64,000 nt of DNA from Phoronis australis (GCA_002633005.1 NMRA01000065.1:464922-528921), one strand, 5' to 3'; positions 12,701-26,100 are shown, counted from the first letter of the stretch. Numbers and translations are program-made. The notes: generated by a model from the letters alone, not told the origin.

Positions 12701-15700
12701 AATCTAATTTAGGAAACCTCCGACAAGCTTAAGACACGAGAATTCTACATTTCGTGCATCCAGCTATATATCATCGCAAAATACGGAGAAATAACTGTCA
12801 AAATTGACTTTTGTTTCATACTTTTTAGATGGCTATGTTACATAACTTAAAAACAAAGCATTTGTTAGGTGAAGCTCAATTTTTATAAAAAAAAACAAAA
12901 ATAAAAATATTCTCTCATATACTACACTGTGTCTCAAACACGTGATATTTTGCCGTAAACACATTCTACCAGCAACTTGTCCATTCTGGAATGCACGGCT
13001 CAAGCACCAACGACCAATAAAAAGCAAGCACCAGCACTCACCCCTCTCCTTCTCAGCTGCTGCCTCCTCCTTCATTCTCTCCCGCTCCTGGTATCTAGCC
13101 CACTCCACCCTATACTTGCACTGGTCCAGGATCTCCTGTGGGTTGTCGCATTCCTTCTTCAGCTTGTTCAAAAGGTCCTTAGGAGGGATCAGGATCTGTA
13201 CGCACACAGAGAACGGGACTACTCAAAAACAGGAGTTAATAGTCACTTTCGGTGGACATGTCGCGTACCTATCACCCATTGACATTTGTAGGATTCTGAA
13301 CGTGATGTAACTGGACAGCAAAGAATGAGTTCATGAAATGATGAATAAACCTGGCTTATCAACTCTTAAAAAGTCGACCATAAGTAATCAAACCAAATTA
13401 AAAATATTCAAAGCTAAAATACCATGAACAAAAAGGCAATGACAAAAGGAGAATGTCTTATCTGGCCCAGTGCCATTCGAGTGTCATGTTTCATGTCCAT
13501 ATATAGGTACAAGGTGGGGCTCCCGCTGGGGTGGGGAGGGATCTCCAGCCAATCAACTCACTTTGGTGTACTGCTCCACCAACCGCGTGAAGTAGTTGAA
13601 CAGACTGTGCTGCGGCCGCAGGAAGTCGAACTGGTAGTTACGCTGTTCACGGTTCATCAGATTGGTCAAGAACTGTCGGCCATTCCTAGCCACAAACTGA
13701 GCGGTCAGTTTGACCACATCACTGAAATCAAATTATAGAGAATAAATTGTACATGCCGTACGAGATAGTAAAACAAAGACTTGTCAACCTAACAAGTCTA
13801 TTATTGACCTTCCTCGACTCTCTTAATTCTTGTCAGCACAAAAGTCATATACTTAACGAATATAGTAAGTTAGTCACTGTGTTGACCAAAACAGACATGC
13901 TGGTGAATCCATACAGCGGAATAACTTGGGGCGAAAAACATGAATAGATGGGAATGGTGAAACAGTGCTAGAAGCAGTGTGATCACGTGGTCTTATCCTA
14001 AAGAACTCACTGATTGATCTCTTGCTGGTCGATATTTGTAAAGTGGACGGAAACTAATAAGGAAAAAAACAGTTATTTGACAAAGGTAACAAGGGGACTG
14101 AGTATCTGTACTGTTTATCAGTAGTTGCTTTTAAGGCATTCCTAGAACAGCTTGTCACACACGATGTTCGTCTTGTCTAGGTGTCTAACACAAACATAAA
14201 TGCGAATACCAGCATGCACAAATGTTTTCAGTGGTGATCTGTCAATGAAGAACCAATGTTAATTTGTAGTCTAGTACACAACAGATACAATTAATTCCTT
14301 AGAAAATGGTCTTATCACAACCCTTAACCCTCAAAATATAAGACTTAGTGTGTATACATAAAATAGTAGTGCTGCAAAATAATGACAGTTCGGTAGTAAT
14401 GGCACTAATTTGCATAAAAACAGATGCAGGACATTTTTACAGTTTGTTAACATCAATTTTTATTTTTCCCACGAAATTTTCATCTTAAAAATACAATTTA
14501 GAAACTGATGTCGGAAGGGGGAGGGCATTTTCTGACTACACTATAACCATGAAGTGGTTTAAAAAATTAAATTTCCTCGCAAATGGTATCTGCAATAGTA
14601 AATGGTGTCAAGAGATCACAAGTGATTGACCTGAAGCAGCTCAGTTCAGAAGAGGTTGGCCAGCACAGTCAACAGACGATTCTTGATGCCCCGCACAATC
14701 TGTTTGGGGGCGGTCATCATTTTGTGACATGATAAGGAAAGGTTCACGATATATTTTGTGGGTACGAGTAACACAATTTGTAACTTGTCGTATTGGTAAC
14801 AGGCTAGTATTAAGAAAAATCCTTTAGACATAAAAAATTTGAGCCATGCATGAACCGTACCCAGATCAGAAAAATCATAACACATATCACCGCGTTTGTT
14901 TGGAATACTTACTAATTCCATGCATTTTCAAAAATAGATTTCTCCTCAAGTACCGGTTTTTCCTTGTTTACATAGTTTCATCAAACGCTTACGTCCGACC
15001 ATTAAATACCCATTTCAGGGCTCGACATAACGAGATGCAGGTCGCATTTGCAACCTGAAATTTGGAAATGCAAGCTGAGATTTTTGTCATTTCGTATCAA
15101 GTCGCAAAATGCGACCTGGAATTTCCAACGTATGCGAGCTGAATTTTTACACTTCTCGGCAGATACCTGGCAAATATATAGCAACTCTTGTTAATCCAAT
15201 CGTTATTGGGTTGTTGCCAAATCCAAGTTGAAATGAACAATAATCGAGAACAGCCCTCCCGATGATTTGTAAGCAAGTCGCGTGAACATGGGATATGCAG
15301 AATCGATCTTTGACGCGTTTTATTGGCTAACATTTTTGGCCACTTTTGCAAATTTCCGGCCAAAGTTTCGGGCCACTGCATAACACGTGATAAAACGTCA
15401 TAAAACAGCGGTGTTTCTACTAATTCCTTAGCGATTCACTTACCAAACTTTGTGGTGGACAAAAAATGTTTATTTTTTGCGTAACATGTCCTTATTACAT
15501 GTACCACATATCCATGACAATATTCCTGATATTGCACTGCAGCACTGGTCGGTCCCGTTGTTAGTGCACTAGCGGTCTCGAAAGACAATCGTGACTTAGA
15601 GATGTGCGTCTCACTTTTTATCGCATAAGACAGCCAAAGTGAAAATGACAACCCTATTAATCGCCAAACGACAGCCACGTCTTTACTTTCAGTTGCCAAG

Positions 15701-18700
15701 AAATTCTCAAACCCCTTTACTTGTTTCTGGGGCTACGTGTGCGAAATATGATTTGTCTTTCACACGTTGTTGCCAACGTAAAGTGTAGGCCTACTCCAGC
15801 AATTCAAGCGCGTGAACTCATGCATGCGCACCACTTCAATGCTGCACATCAAAAGAGAACAGTAACAGTCCTAAATGTAAGAGTATACCGGGTTGGTTCT
15901 GTTAAGCACCCGGGTATGTGCCAGTGGTTTATTTGAAAATGAACTCATATATTCCCGGCGGTTACAAAAGACACGATGCTTTATGATATTCCCCGGGACC
16001 GATATACCCGTAAACCAAAACTTATATAACCCGAGGTCAATAAACCCTAAACCCTCTATTGTACGCCCGTAGCCAGCTATTGCAACTAAACAGGTACGAG
16101 ATGCAAAATTGTGGTTAGCGAACTTTTTATTCTTCTCTTCATATCTTCATACACNCACGCAGCCTAGCTATATAGTGTGTCACTCTCATTATACGTAACA
16201 AATACAGTTTTCAAAAAATGTATTTTCTCAATATGTAAAAACCACCTCCGTAAGAAAGTTAACACTAGTGACATGGGAGTTGTTTTGTGACTGACCTATT
16301 TTTCCCGTACTTGGAAGGTATTGAGGAATAAACTCAAATTACCCGATGGAAACCCACACGGAGTCGGGAATTATTTTGAGGCTCTTCATTTCATGGAAAA
16401 CTAATTGTTGAGTACGTAAACAGCGTAAGAACCACATTTTTGTTGTGAAATTTGCACTGAATTGCTCCCAAGCATCCAAATACGTCATTTGGTTAGTGCA
16501 TCGTATCACTGATTTTTTTTCAACAGATATTTTTCAACGTCGAATTATGTTGCAAAATTTAGGCTACAAACAAAACGTGGATGGAATTTGCGCTGTGAGT
16601 TAGTTCGGATCTTTAACGACTTTGATGACAGCCGGTAGCAAGTAAGACATAGCAAAATCGCAGGTACTTTTTCAACGGGCATTTTCCCCCTTTTCTCATC
16701 GCAAACTTAGCTGCTCAAATGCATGTGTCGGTTAGAGAGCACTGATTAAACTTTCACGTCAGCAACTTGCCTTGTGCTCTAGAGCCTTTCAATGGCGGTC
16801 GTGAAGAACAGTAACGCCGTACCTGCATGAACGAACTCAATTTTGCGATCTGCAATTTGTTAGTATTTAACGTGCAGGTAAGAGCATAATCAAAACATTT
16901 TTCTCGATGATCTAAAAAAATTAATTTTGGCGCGTAAAAATGGCAGGAAAATTTTGTGACCTGGCATTTATGAATGTGAGCTGGATTTTGAAAATGTGAC
17001 CTGGGATTTTGGCTAGGTCGCAAAATGCGACCTGGCGATTTTAATAGTGTGGAGCCCTGCATTTATCAAGGCTTGCACAGAACTATCACAGCCTAGATTA
17101 CTTACAGGTCAAAAGCGGAGATGGAGGGTGGGTCAGCAATGAACTCAAACTCTGGCGGAGGCTCCTTGGGCACAACAGGCTCTGCTGCCTTGACGACCTC
17201 CTGCTGTTGCTGCAGTCGGCTGGGAGCATGATGGGAAGGCTTAGACACCTGTAGTTCTTGAGCTACAGAGAGAGAGAGAGGCGCAAGAGTGCATGCAATG
17301 CCCTGGTTGAGAGAGCTGTTCTTAGCTCAAGGTCAGACATTTTGCTATATTCTCTAGCTTCTGTACACATAACAAATGGAAGTTAAGATATTCACTAGGT
17401 GATGCTGAATGAAGAAAGGTTTCTTTCAGATATCTGAATAGAAGAAAACCTGAATGTTCATCAGAATGGAGGTGTTTGTAGGATCACATAAAGCATATAT
17501 TCACACACAGGTGGGACCATTGTTACACCATTGAAGCAAATTTTGAGCTTTCCACAGACATTTTCTGTAAAACTTTGATAGTTCACCACTTTAATGGCAA
17601 CATAAATAAAGCAAAATAATTTACAACAAACTCTGGGACAATAATCGCAAGAAGTCCCATATTTTGATATTTCAACAGCTTCCTATATTCGTGTGAAAGT
17701 TCGCATTTTTGCAAGATTGTCCAGTAGTAGTTTTGGTACAAACTTGAAGAAAATTACTAAAGCATAACCTTGATTTAACTTTTCAATAATTAAAAATGAA
17801 TTGTCCACTAGACTGGTTCCAAAACTGGAGATTTTACCAAAGGCAGTTCGGGGTAAAGTTCACTAACGCTATGACCACGCTAAAAAATAAGATTTCACAA
17901 GATTACGTGAGCAGGGTAGAGTTCAGTAATGCTAGGACCTACGCTAAAAAGCAAGACTTCGCGAGATTACGCGAGATATTGCTGTGTATTTCAAATGAGA
18001 GCACGATATTTTGGCTAGATTTTTCTAGTCGCGAAACAGCTACTGAAATCTAGCCAGGCCTTCTTAGTGGTCCCCGAGTTTGAGAACCTGGCACTGACTG
18101 TCGTTTCTTGAAACTGGTTATCAAAGTCAGGAAACCACAAAAGGGACTATTGCTACACTTCGCAAAGAAAATGTACCTTTTCCTTCTCTGAAGTCTTTGA
18201 CCTTGTGTTGGTAGTAGGCGTGGTACGGGTCGGCTGGGTTCAGAAAGTTGAACTTGGGGTTGTTGATCTCATTCTGTCTGATCCGCGTCTCAAACTCGGG
18301 GCCGTTACGGGCGACGAAGTTAGCAGTCTTGTCAACAATGTCTTGGCAAGTTAAAGATGACTACTATGTCTAAATAATGATGTACAACTGAAGCCACAGA
18401 CAGACTTAAATTGCAAATAAGATCATGGATTTCTTGTTACTGGTGTCCATCTAAGTTCCTGTGCTCTAAAGTGTATTCTAAGGAAAAGGAGGAACACTTG
18501 GTATCTTTATTCCACTTGACTTGTTACGCTGCTCTATTAAAACTACTACATTCAACTGTCTCCTGACAAAAACAAACTTTGGCGAAATAACTTCTGAATG
18601 CAACAAATGATTAACTTATGGAATTACATTTGTCTACATCATTGCACAAATCCTTACAGACCCCTATTGAAAAACAACCGCTTTAATTGTTTGTACACAG

Positions 18701-21700
18701 TAACCACAGCACTCTGACCACATTCTACATAAAGTTAAAAATAAGTTTACACAATGTAACAAATTTAATCATCCTTGTACATAATGGTTTATTGCCCTGG
18801 AGTTTTTGTCATAGTTTGTGAAATGTCCACAAACAATCAAGTGCCACCGCCCTGCCTAGTCACTAATGTTCATCACAGATTCCACAAATCACAATGATAC
18901 GGCAAAGCCAAAATGCCCAAAAGACACAATACCCATAAGATACAATGCCCATAAGACACAATGCCCATAAGGCACAATACCCATAAGATACAATGCCCAT
19001 AAGACACAATGCCCATAAGGCACAATGCCCATAAGGCACAATGCCCATAAGATACAATGCCCATAAGACACAATGCCCATAAGATACAATACCAGAGATG
19101 GCAAAATACCCATCAAACTTGGAACCACGACTACCAATTAGTGAACTCTTGAACAGGCCATTCCTAATGCTGTAAAGACTTGCTCGAAAGAAAATTGTCC
19201 ATTCACTGACCAAACCCCAACATATATTTCGGTGGACTTTGCCCCCTTATTTAGACACCTTCCATTGTGCACACTGTTTTCGCCTGTATTCCCAGTTTAC
19301 TTACCCCAAACTCTGTCCCCATGGTTCGGGCATGAAAAATTTTTCATTTCCATAACCGGCATAGCCTACTTTTTCTGACACGTGCCCCTAGCCAACTTCA
19401 TGGCGAGCTCATGGGCATGACAAATTTTCTGTGTCCATGTTACTTCGTAACCTCAGCCTATTGGAAATGATGACACATAGGCAAGACTTTGAAAGCATTT
19501 CTAGAATCAAAATCAACACTGGAATGTCAAAAAAATTCCCTCAACTTTCGACATCTCTACTTTGAAGTCAAGGCCATGACAATAATATGAGCGGAGACGA
19601 GCACGATGCCGGCTAGTCAGTAAACCAACCCCTGAACAGGCAGGGATATTCCTGATCAGGTTTGATCGCATGCCCTTTGGGCGCACCTGCTGAAGAAAAG
19701 TGTGCCTTTTTTCAAAAAGTTGTGCCCAGCAGACTTAGTGTAATTGAAGTGGTAACATATGAAACAGCCAGAAACCCAAGAGCAATCGAAATAAGAACAA
19801 AGTCATGTTCATGTAAAAGTTTCTGAATATTTATGGTAATTTACAATCAAATATTGGAAAACCTAAAGGGCCTGTTAACTTGCTCTCATTTTAGTGAATA
19901 CTGCGACCTATATATTACATGACTGGCAGTAGGTTGACTAGNAATTGTCCATTCACTGACCAAACCCCAACATATATTTCGGTGGACTTTGCCCTCTTAT
20001 TTAGACAACTTCCATTGTGCACAATGTTTTCGCCTGTATTCCCAGTTTACTTACCCCAAACTCTGTCCCCATGGTTCGGGCATGAAAAATTTTTCATTTC
20101 CATAACCGGCATAGCCTACTCCACTTTTTCTGACACGTGCCCCTAGCCAACTTCATGGCGAGCTCATGGGCATGACAAATTTTCTGTGTCCATGTTACTT
20201 CGTAACCTCAGCCTATTGGAAATGACGACACATAGGCAAGACTTTGAAAGCATTTCTAGAATCAAAATCAACACAGGAATGTCAAAAAAATTCCCTCAAC
20301 TTTCGACATCTCTACTTTGAAGTCAAGGCCATGACAATATTATGAGCGGAGACGAGCACGATGCCGGCTAGTCAGTAAACCAACCCCTGAACAGGCAGGG
20401 ATATTCCTGATCAGGTTTGATCGCATGCCCTTTGGGCGCACCTGCTGAAGAAAAGTGTGCCTTTTTTCAAAAAGTTGTGCCCAGCAGACTTAGTGTAATT
20501 GAAGAGGTAACATATGAAACAGCCAGAAACCCAAGAGCAATCGAAATAAGAACAAAGTCATGTTCGTGTAAAAGTTTCTGAATATTTATGGTAATTTACA
20601 ATCAAATATTGGAAAACCTAAAGGGCCTGTTAACTTGCTCTCATTTTAGTGAATACTGCGACCTATATATTACATGACTGGCAGTAGGTTGACTAGAATG
20701 TTGCATTTTTGGAAGAGTGTTGCGTTTTCAAAGATGCGCACTGCTACAATGTAGTTGCGCCTTTTTTATTTTTTATGCGCTAATGGTGCGGTCTAGGAAT
20801 ATCCCTGAACAGAGTTGGAAGTCCGTTCCCCACATCAAACATTAACCAGCATACGTCGAAATTACGATCATGTGAACACATAAATTTATGTACAGAAAAA
20901 ATATGGCATATATAACTGCACAGAAACCAAGCCCTTCGAAAGACCTCATTCACTTGCAAATTCGACTTCTCACTATTCTGTTGTCCCTCCGCCATTTTCA
21001 GCTTGTGAGTCATGAAATGAAGCATTCACTCGGCTCATTGGCTGGCATTCGTATCACTATTTACGATTAGTCATGACGTAATAGGGTCAAAATTTGAGGT
21101 TACAAGGTGGCAGACGATTTGACTCGGTGTTGATAGAGGAAGGTAAAGAGAGGTGAAACATAAGCCAAAGGCCCCTTCCCTAAATTAGGAGGATGTTTTT
21201 TTAATTTTTTTTTCAATGCCAATGTGTCATACGTTTTTGAAAAGCACAAGGTGTGATAAATGAAATGGTACAAAAATAATAAAAATTGGATTAGCGGTTA
21301 CCGAGAAAATGGCCATTGAAATGCAACGATTATACGTAAAATATCAGCCTATCTATATAATTTCGTAAAAACTAAAATATACATGTCAGGGTTTCCCCTT
21401 CGTGTAAAATTCTGGGCGTCCTGCCACGCTCCTTTTTGGCACCGCCACTTGTAAATCACACTCAAATTGACCGCCACACACTTAATCGTGACAGGAAAAC
21501 TTCATCGCCATGCAAAAATCTCTAGTAAAAATGATCGCTAGTAAAATGAATAGCAAGTAAAAATGATCGCTAGTAAAAATGAATAAGTACAAGTCACACG
21601 ACACCATTCTCGGTTTGTGGCTCGTTAAACACAATCATTCAATCCCCAATTCCCTTTCGTACCTCGTTTCTGTCTGGTTATCCGACAATGCACATAAACT

Positions 21701-23088
21701 AATGCATCCGGGGACCAGGCAACGACCTAGACACGAATTTTCTAAAATGGGAAAGCGCCAGGGCTCGCTAATGAAGTAAGAAACAGTAAGATTTCTGCTT
21801 CATTCATTTCATCGTGTCCGAGTTTACAAAAGACATTGTGAATTATACTGCAGGGCGCGACTTCCAACTGTTTAATCAACCATAGCCCTGCGCCAAAAAT
21901 GACGATATTGAATGTTAACCAGTCTCAGATTCGTCTGCATGGACTGGATTATACATCGTCTGCTACGCTGGCCAACGCCAATCTCCTATCACTGATTTAT
22001 GTTTAGCAAGACTATGTCAACAGAAGTTTCGTTACACGAATTAGTTTATTATGTCAAAGTTCAAATATTTTTTGTTCTATTTTTTTCACTTCGTGGATAA
22101 TTGAATTTAACACTGTTTTTTGTACTCAAGTGCAACAGAGATCACACTATGCTGGACACTGCCAATTTGTCTTGAGAAGTGTCATTTACCCAAATACTAC
22201 CACTACATGATGCTCAGGTACAGGTCTTGTCTATGATGAGCAAACTTCATCCAATTACATCTAATTTTCAAATTTTGCCTGGGTAAGGTCTCCCAACGCC
22301 CCTGATGGGAGGATCTCACTTCATCCTAAGATCGCATGTGGCGCTGGGTTCCGCCATCCGCGTTGAGTATTCACCACCACGCTCCTTTCGAAACCCAGGC
22401 AATAGGGGGATCCCACTTCTCATATTCACCTACGGCAACGGTCTTTGCCCCCGTTTTGGCCATTTGCCACCACGTTCAAAACCAAGGGGAAACACTGCAT
22501 GTACTTCTTATCAAAAGATTTGTCTCATTGAGACAAACATGGTGGTATGTTTTATGTAATTTGGATCGTTTTCAACACAGATATTGCTGCTTAAGTGTGT
22601 TGTTAGCAGGATCGAGCATCAACCCCATGTTTGATGAAAATAATGAATTACACAGCTTAAAGAGAAAAGAACAAAGAAAACACATAAGGTTAGAAATAAA
22701 TATACCTGAGCTAGGAGGAAATTTCACATCATACCACATGATAACTCGTTACAAAAAGATTACAAACTTACAAATAACGATTCATAACACAAAATTGTCT
22801 TATAATGAACCTTGAAGTCTGAATTCTGGTAATTTACCGATGTGGGTTTTATATGGAGGCAGATATGGAGCACCGTGACCTACTTTATGATTGTCCTCCC
22901 TACTATGCCTATGGCTATTATGGCTATTAATGCTCATCAACACAACCCGGTTATGGATGCCAATACGGTCACACGCACACATCTACAAGGATACTTCTAA
23001 CTTCCGGTGGAGGGTAAATTATCCCAACAGACGCTTTAGCCGGTGCCTCCTCTACTGGAGGCACCATCTGTACCTCCACTGCCGGCAT
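3705..23088 (-). CDS. SF3A1: Splicing factor 3A subunit 1 (SF3a120), complete, 16 coding exons
   Basis: Core U2 snRNP subunit that helps U2 engage the branch site in the nucleus. Exons in transcript order: 22995-23088, 18177-18341, 17106-17262, 13562-13721, 13042-13195, 12439-12590, 11614-11715, 11076-11262, 10598-10705, 9943-10115, 9228-9370, 7688-7950, 6512-6666, 5344-5445, 4607-4678, 3705-3806. All have GT-AG borders and compatible phases, totalling 2289 nt or 762 residues (human about 793). Order: GIIYPPPEVR before SURP1 (about 33-86, IVDKTANFVARNGPEF); SURP2 (about 139-192, KLTAQFVARNGRQF); ILIPP and charged linker; acidic stretch (295-360); DQVIVRKDY and LVSPITGEKI; LDPKWIEQRDRS..EVYAPG and SLKQLAERRTDIFG (427-484); Pro/Met-rich region (540-650); KRQK nuclear-type signal; ubiquitin-like domain (672-762) ending RGGRKK, the tail known to contact U1 stem-loop 4. 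The start is the ATG at 23088 (MPAVEVQ). No breaks were seen; it looks functional. Confidence 0.97.
9035..9052 (+). promoter_or_regulatory. CTCF-like motif in SF3A1 intron 11
   Basis: GCGCCACCAGGGAGCACG resembles the vertebrate CTCF core (CCACCAGGGGGC) in forward orientation on the + strand. Judged by eye; binding is unproven. Confidence 0.3.
10282..10300 (+). promoter_or_regulatory. CTCF-like motif in SF3A1 intron 9
   Basis: TGACACCAGGTGGCGCAGT closely matches the CTCF consensus with the CCAGGTGGCGC core, in the same orientation as the site near 9035. Judged by eye. Confidence 0.35.
12107..12357. mobile_element. MITE-like element (GTTCAGTA family), internally expanded copy
   Basis: Left end AGTTCAGTAATGTTAGGACC and right end CAGCTACTGAACTCTAGCC match, as inverted ends, the copies at 17857-18058 and 53827-53967. 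Inside, the motif AGGACCTACGCTAGCACCT(N)GCT is repeated about six times (12124-12245) with a period near 24 bp, so this copy has grown a small satellite. It lies in SF3A1 intron 6. Confidence 0.5.
15016..17059. mobile_element. 2 kb TIR DNA transposon, non-autonomous, in SF3A1 intron 3
   Basis: The left end CAGGGCTCGACA and the inverted right end CAGGGCTCCACA are flanked by identical 5-bp CATTT (15011-15015 and 17060-17064), a clean target-site duplication. Both subterminal regions repeat short blocks such as GGTCGCAAAATGCGACC and GCGAGCTG, as transposase binding sites often do. No transposase ORF is visible. The CAGGG-type ends look hAT-like, but hAT duplications are usually 8 bp, so the superfamily is open. 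The right end is 46 bp inside the intron from the SF3A1 exon 3 donor. An N at 16155 marks a small unresolved point. Confidence 0.7.
17857..18058. mobile_element. MITE-like element (GTTCAGTA family), doubled left end
   Basis: AGTTCAGTAATGCTAGGACC (17919) runs to CAGCTACTGAAATCTAGCC (18058). A diverged second left end (AGTTCACTAACGCTATGACC at 17858) precedes it, so one copy appears inserted in or duplicated next to another. The core AAAAAGCAAGACTTCGCGAG is shared with the copy at 53827-53967. SF3A1 intron 2. Confidence 0.5.
18911..19093. repeat. 16-bp minisatellite (CACAATGCCCATAAGR)
   Basis: About 11 to 12 near-identical 16-bp units. Because 16 is not a multiple of 3 and the unit lacks stops, all three minus-strand frames stay open and give the same MGIVSYGHC-type peptide. 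These frames are artefacts of the repeat. SF3A1 intron 1. Confidence 0.9.
19193..20696 (+). repeat. ~750-bp direct tandem duplication joined at an N
   Basis: Copy 1 is 19193-19941 and copy 2 is 19943-20696, both starting AATTGTCCATTCACTGACC and ending GGCAGTAGGTTGACTAG. They differ by only a few substitutions and a 5-bp indel (CTCCA near 20120). The single N at 19942 is exactly the junction. Copy 1 stops in the middle of a TIR element that is whole only in copy 2. Two unmerged alleles or contig ends are the simplest explanation. Confidence 0.85.
20396..20806. mobile_element. Short TIR element, CAGGGATATTCCT ends
   Basis: CAGGGATATTCCT at the left and AGGAATATCCCTG at the right form a 13-bp inverted repeat. 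The flanks AACAGG (left) and AACAGA (right) look like a 5-6 bp target-site duplication. About 410 bp with no ORF, in SF3A1 intron 1. The left part recurs in the upstream duplicate (from about 19641). Confidence 0.6.
20807..22994. other. Remainder of SF3A1 intron 1
   Basis: AT-rich, with no domain-bearing ORF. The open frames at 22305-22815 show no family signature. Confidence 0.5.
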
Positions 23089-23149
23089 CACGACTATTTA
23101 CAACGCTTATAGCAGTTTTGAAAAGGCTTCTGAACGTTTCCAAAAAAGA

Positions 23150-23160
23150 AAGATGGCGAC
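23150..23160 (+). promoter_or_regulatory. YY1-like motif at the SF3A1 5' end
   Basis: AAGATGGCGAC lies about 60 bp upstream of the SF3A1 start codon and resembles the YY1 core (AANATGGCGGC) common at housekeeping-gene starts. Inference from sequence only. Confidence 0.35.
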
Positions 23161-23164
23161 TACC

Positions 23165-26100
23165 TTTCCACCGTCAGTGGGCACTGCTTAATAAATATTT
23201 TCAACAGATCCCTATTTTCAGCAATTTTTCACCTTCAAAGTACAGAAAAATAATAAAAATATTTAAATAAAATTAACTCAAGCAAACTGTTGAGGATTTC
23301 AATAACTTCAACTGGTGCCTGTATTCGTCGCTAGGTGCGTTGGAGTACACTCTCGTGCCTTTCAGTGTCAGCTAGGTTCAGGGCGGTAAATTTTCTTGCC
23401 CGAGTTTTGTTACAAAACATTTTACAAGGAAAGCTTGCCTGTTCCGTCCTTTGTGTCTGTTTGTGTAGAAACGTATCTGAGCTTAACAGGTAATTGATCA
23501 TCGACTGTACGTGCGGGGTTTGAACTGTGATTGTGACCAGGTAATTGACTGAGAGTGAGTGATCTGTGATGCAGTCTCGGCATGACGTGAGTTGTGACTT
23601 TGTAGTTTGTTAGTGTGTCACTGTGATAACTGGTGACCTACGGTACTGTATTAAATCAGTCGCCAGAAGTTTTCATCTGAATGTTATTTCGTCGATTAAC
23701 TCAAAAAGGTTGATATTTTCAGTTATGAGGGTCACACTCTCAGTTGCCCAATTCCCCCCAATGCATTCTGTACTAGGCGACACCTAGCCCCTCTGTTGTT
23801 GGCTGGCTACAATACTTCCCATCGCTTTCTGTTACTAATTTCGTCCCGTGTATTGGAAACGGGTGGTAGGCAAAATCCGTTCAATGATTAAGAGTGTTTA
23901 CCTTGTCAAAAATACGTTTTACTCTTAAAAAAGCGCATTTTACTTGCCTTTAAAGTTTATTTGAAGTGATCCTGTCTGCTGGCATATCTTTGATGAAGCA
24001 TAGCTACGAGAATTAAGGTGACTTAAGTGAAGAATTCCACTTTTTTGGTCATCCACGACTGATTTTCATGGATATGCTCAAGTTAGGTTGACAAAATTGT
24101 ATCCAGAGTCATGGTATGTGTTAATTGTAACTCCATGTGCATATATGCATATTTCGATTTTATTTGCTGTATTTCGAAATGAGTAACTTTTTATGGGGAT
24201 GTACTGTCGCACATGTATGGCTGCAGCATTTAGGGTGATGTAACTGCCTAATTTTGCACCTGCTCACTACAGCGACATGTAAGAACCTTCCTTTGATTTC
24301 AACTCCAGACGACTGCAGCTTCCAAATTGAGGTTAAACCCACATATCGATCTAGTCCATTGTTAAACATTCCCCTACTATTTTGTCTGGCATCACAACTC
24401 GCAGGCAAATTATCTAGCATGCTTCATTAGATGAAGTGGCTTCAACCCAAATTTTGACCACTTACCACTGTAACAGTGGTTGCAACTTGTTCCTTAGTCA
24501 GATGAGAAGTGATTTATAGGTTTGAAAAGAACTGGGAGTTCGTCATTCCTTGAGACCATGGAAAACGTATAAATTCTCATTACAACCAACTTCCGTGTAG
24601 TTCGTGTTCCAGACAACACGGTCTTCAGAGGACTGATATCAATCTTTCTTTTGTTAATTGCCAGGGTCAGTCTTTTGTCTGATGTCTTGATGCAAACACC
24701 AATTATGCTGAATGAATACATCAATTTCAACATGCATCGATGAAAACTGTCGTCAACAAATCAAAACCCATCGTAACTCTTTGCATTTCATCAGTAAAAG
24801 AAGGGTTCTTTACCAGCTTTTCATGACGACTTCAATTACAGAGGCCAAACACGTTAAAAAATTACCAGTTGCTGTCCGATACATTTCAACTAATTTCAGC
24901 CAATATTTTAGTGCCATGAGAACATGGGTAATGCCTGTAATTGCCCTTGTGCAACACAATAAGGGCTTAGGTCAACTTTTGTGATGTCAAGGTCATGGTC
25001 AGCATGAGCATGGCTGCAAAGGCTCCCATTTCAGTTGCACGTGTTCACTGATAACATAGACCTGTGGTAATCTGCTGTCACAATTTGTTTTCATGTTTAT
25101 TTTGTATGCTAACTACACTCAAGTATCATCTGTGTTTTGACTTTACGATAACTACTTTTGCTCTTACATTGAGTTACGTATTTTCTTAGATGGCTACATT
25201 AAAATTTTGCCCATTTAAAACATAATATGGTCCACACCAGAAACTTTACACTCTGATTTTTGTTAAAAGATAAGAAGCTCCAAACAAAGCTGTATCATTC
25301 ATTTGAGAGAACTATACCATAGCTACCATCTGACAATGTTTCTGAGAAATTGTGGGCCTCCATATGCAAATAGATGCCTAATTGAGAAATGAAAAACGGC
25401 CAATTTTGGCAATTATTTTTGTCTGAAATTGTTAAGATTCTACAAAAGCGTAAAAAGTAATGTATCATTTAGCAGATCATATTTCTTTAAACAGCAATGA
25501 CAAACAAGGTGAGAATGTTGTATAGTCGGGCATTAACTACATTTTGGCGTAACTTTCATGGTCAGATGGCTATATACAGAGTTGTGGCTCTTTGGCTATG
25601 TTGCTGTCTTTTAATCCAGAGCGATTCCTAGTTGCATATTTTGATGTGCAGTCCTACAACTATCTGGCTGGCTAGGTATGATATGGATTGACCAGGGTGT
25701 GCCACTTAGAATTCAGACATTTGGCCTGTTAGACAGTTGACTAGATGAAACCCACTTTTTAGATGTAGTTAAAGTTTCAGTATTTAAATAGGCAGATTTG
25801 TTTGGAGCTTAGGTATGTAGATATTTCCTTCATAATCCTTTTGCAGTGGTTTACAAAATAGGCATTTATAAAATTGAATAAATCATCTTCTGGATTGTAA
25901 CAAACGTCACTAATTATGAATATGAAAATCTAAGTACTGTGGAATCTGTTGCAAAAATTGTCACTTTTGAAGAGATGACAGCCCATAAACATGGTTCGTC
26001 ACTCTACTTGGAATCCTGGATACCAACAGTTACATGGTAATTCTTCAATAATATACAAAAACATTTGTCTAAATTGTCATTTTTCTGTTTTTCAAACATT

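Noticed and set aside
18863-19213. Three overlapping MGIVSYGHC-repeat ORFs
   Set aside because: Products of a 16-bp satellite read in three frames inside SF3A1 intron 1.
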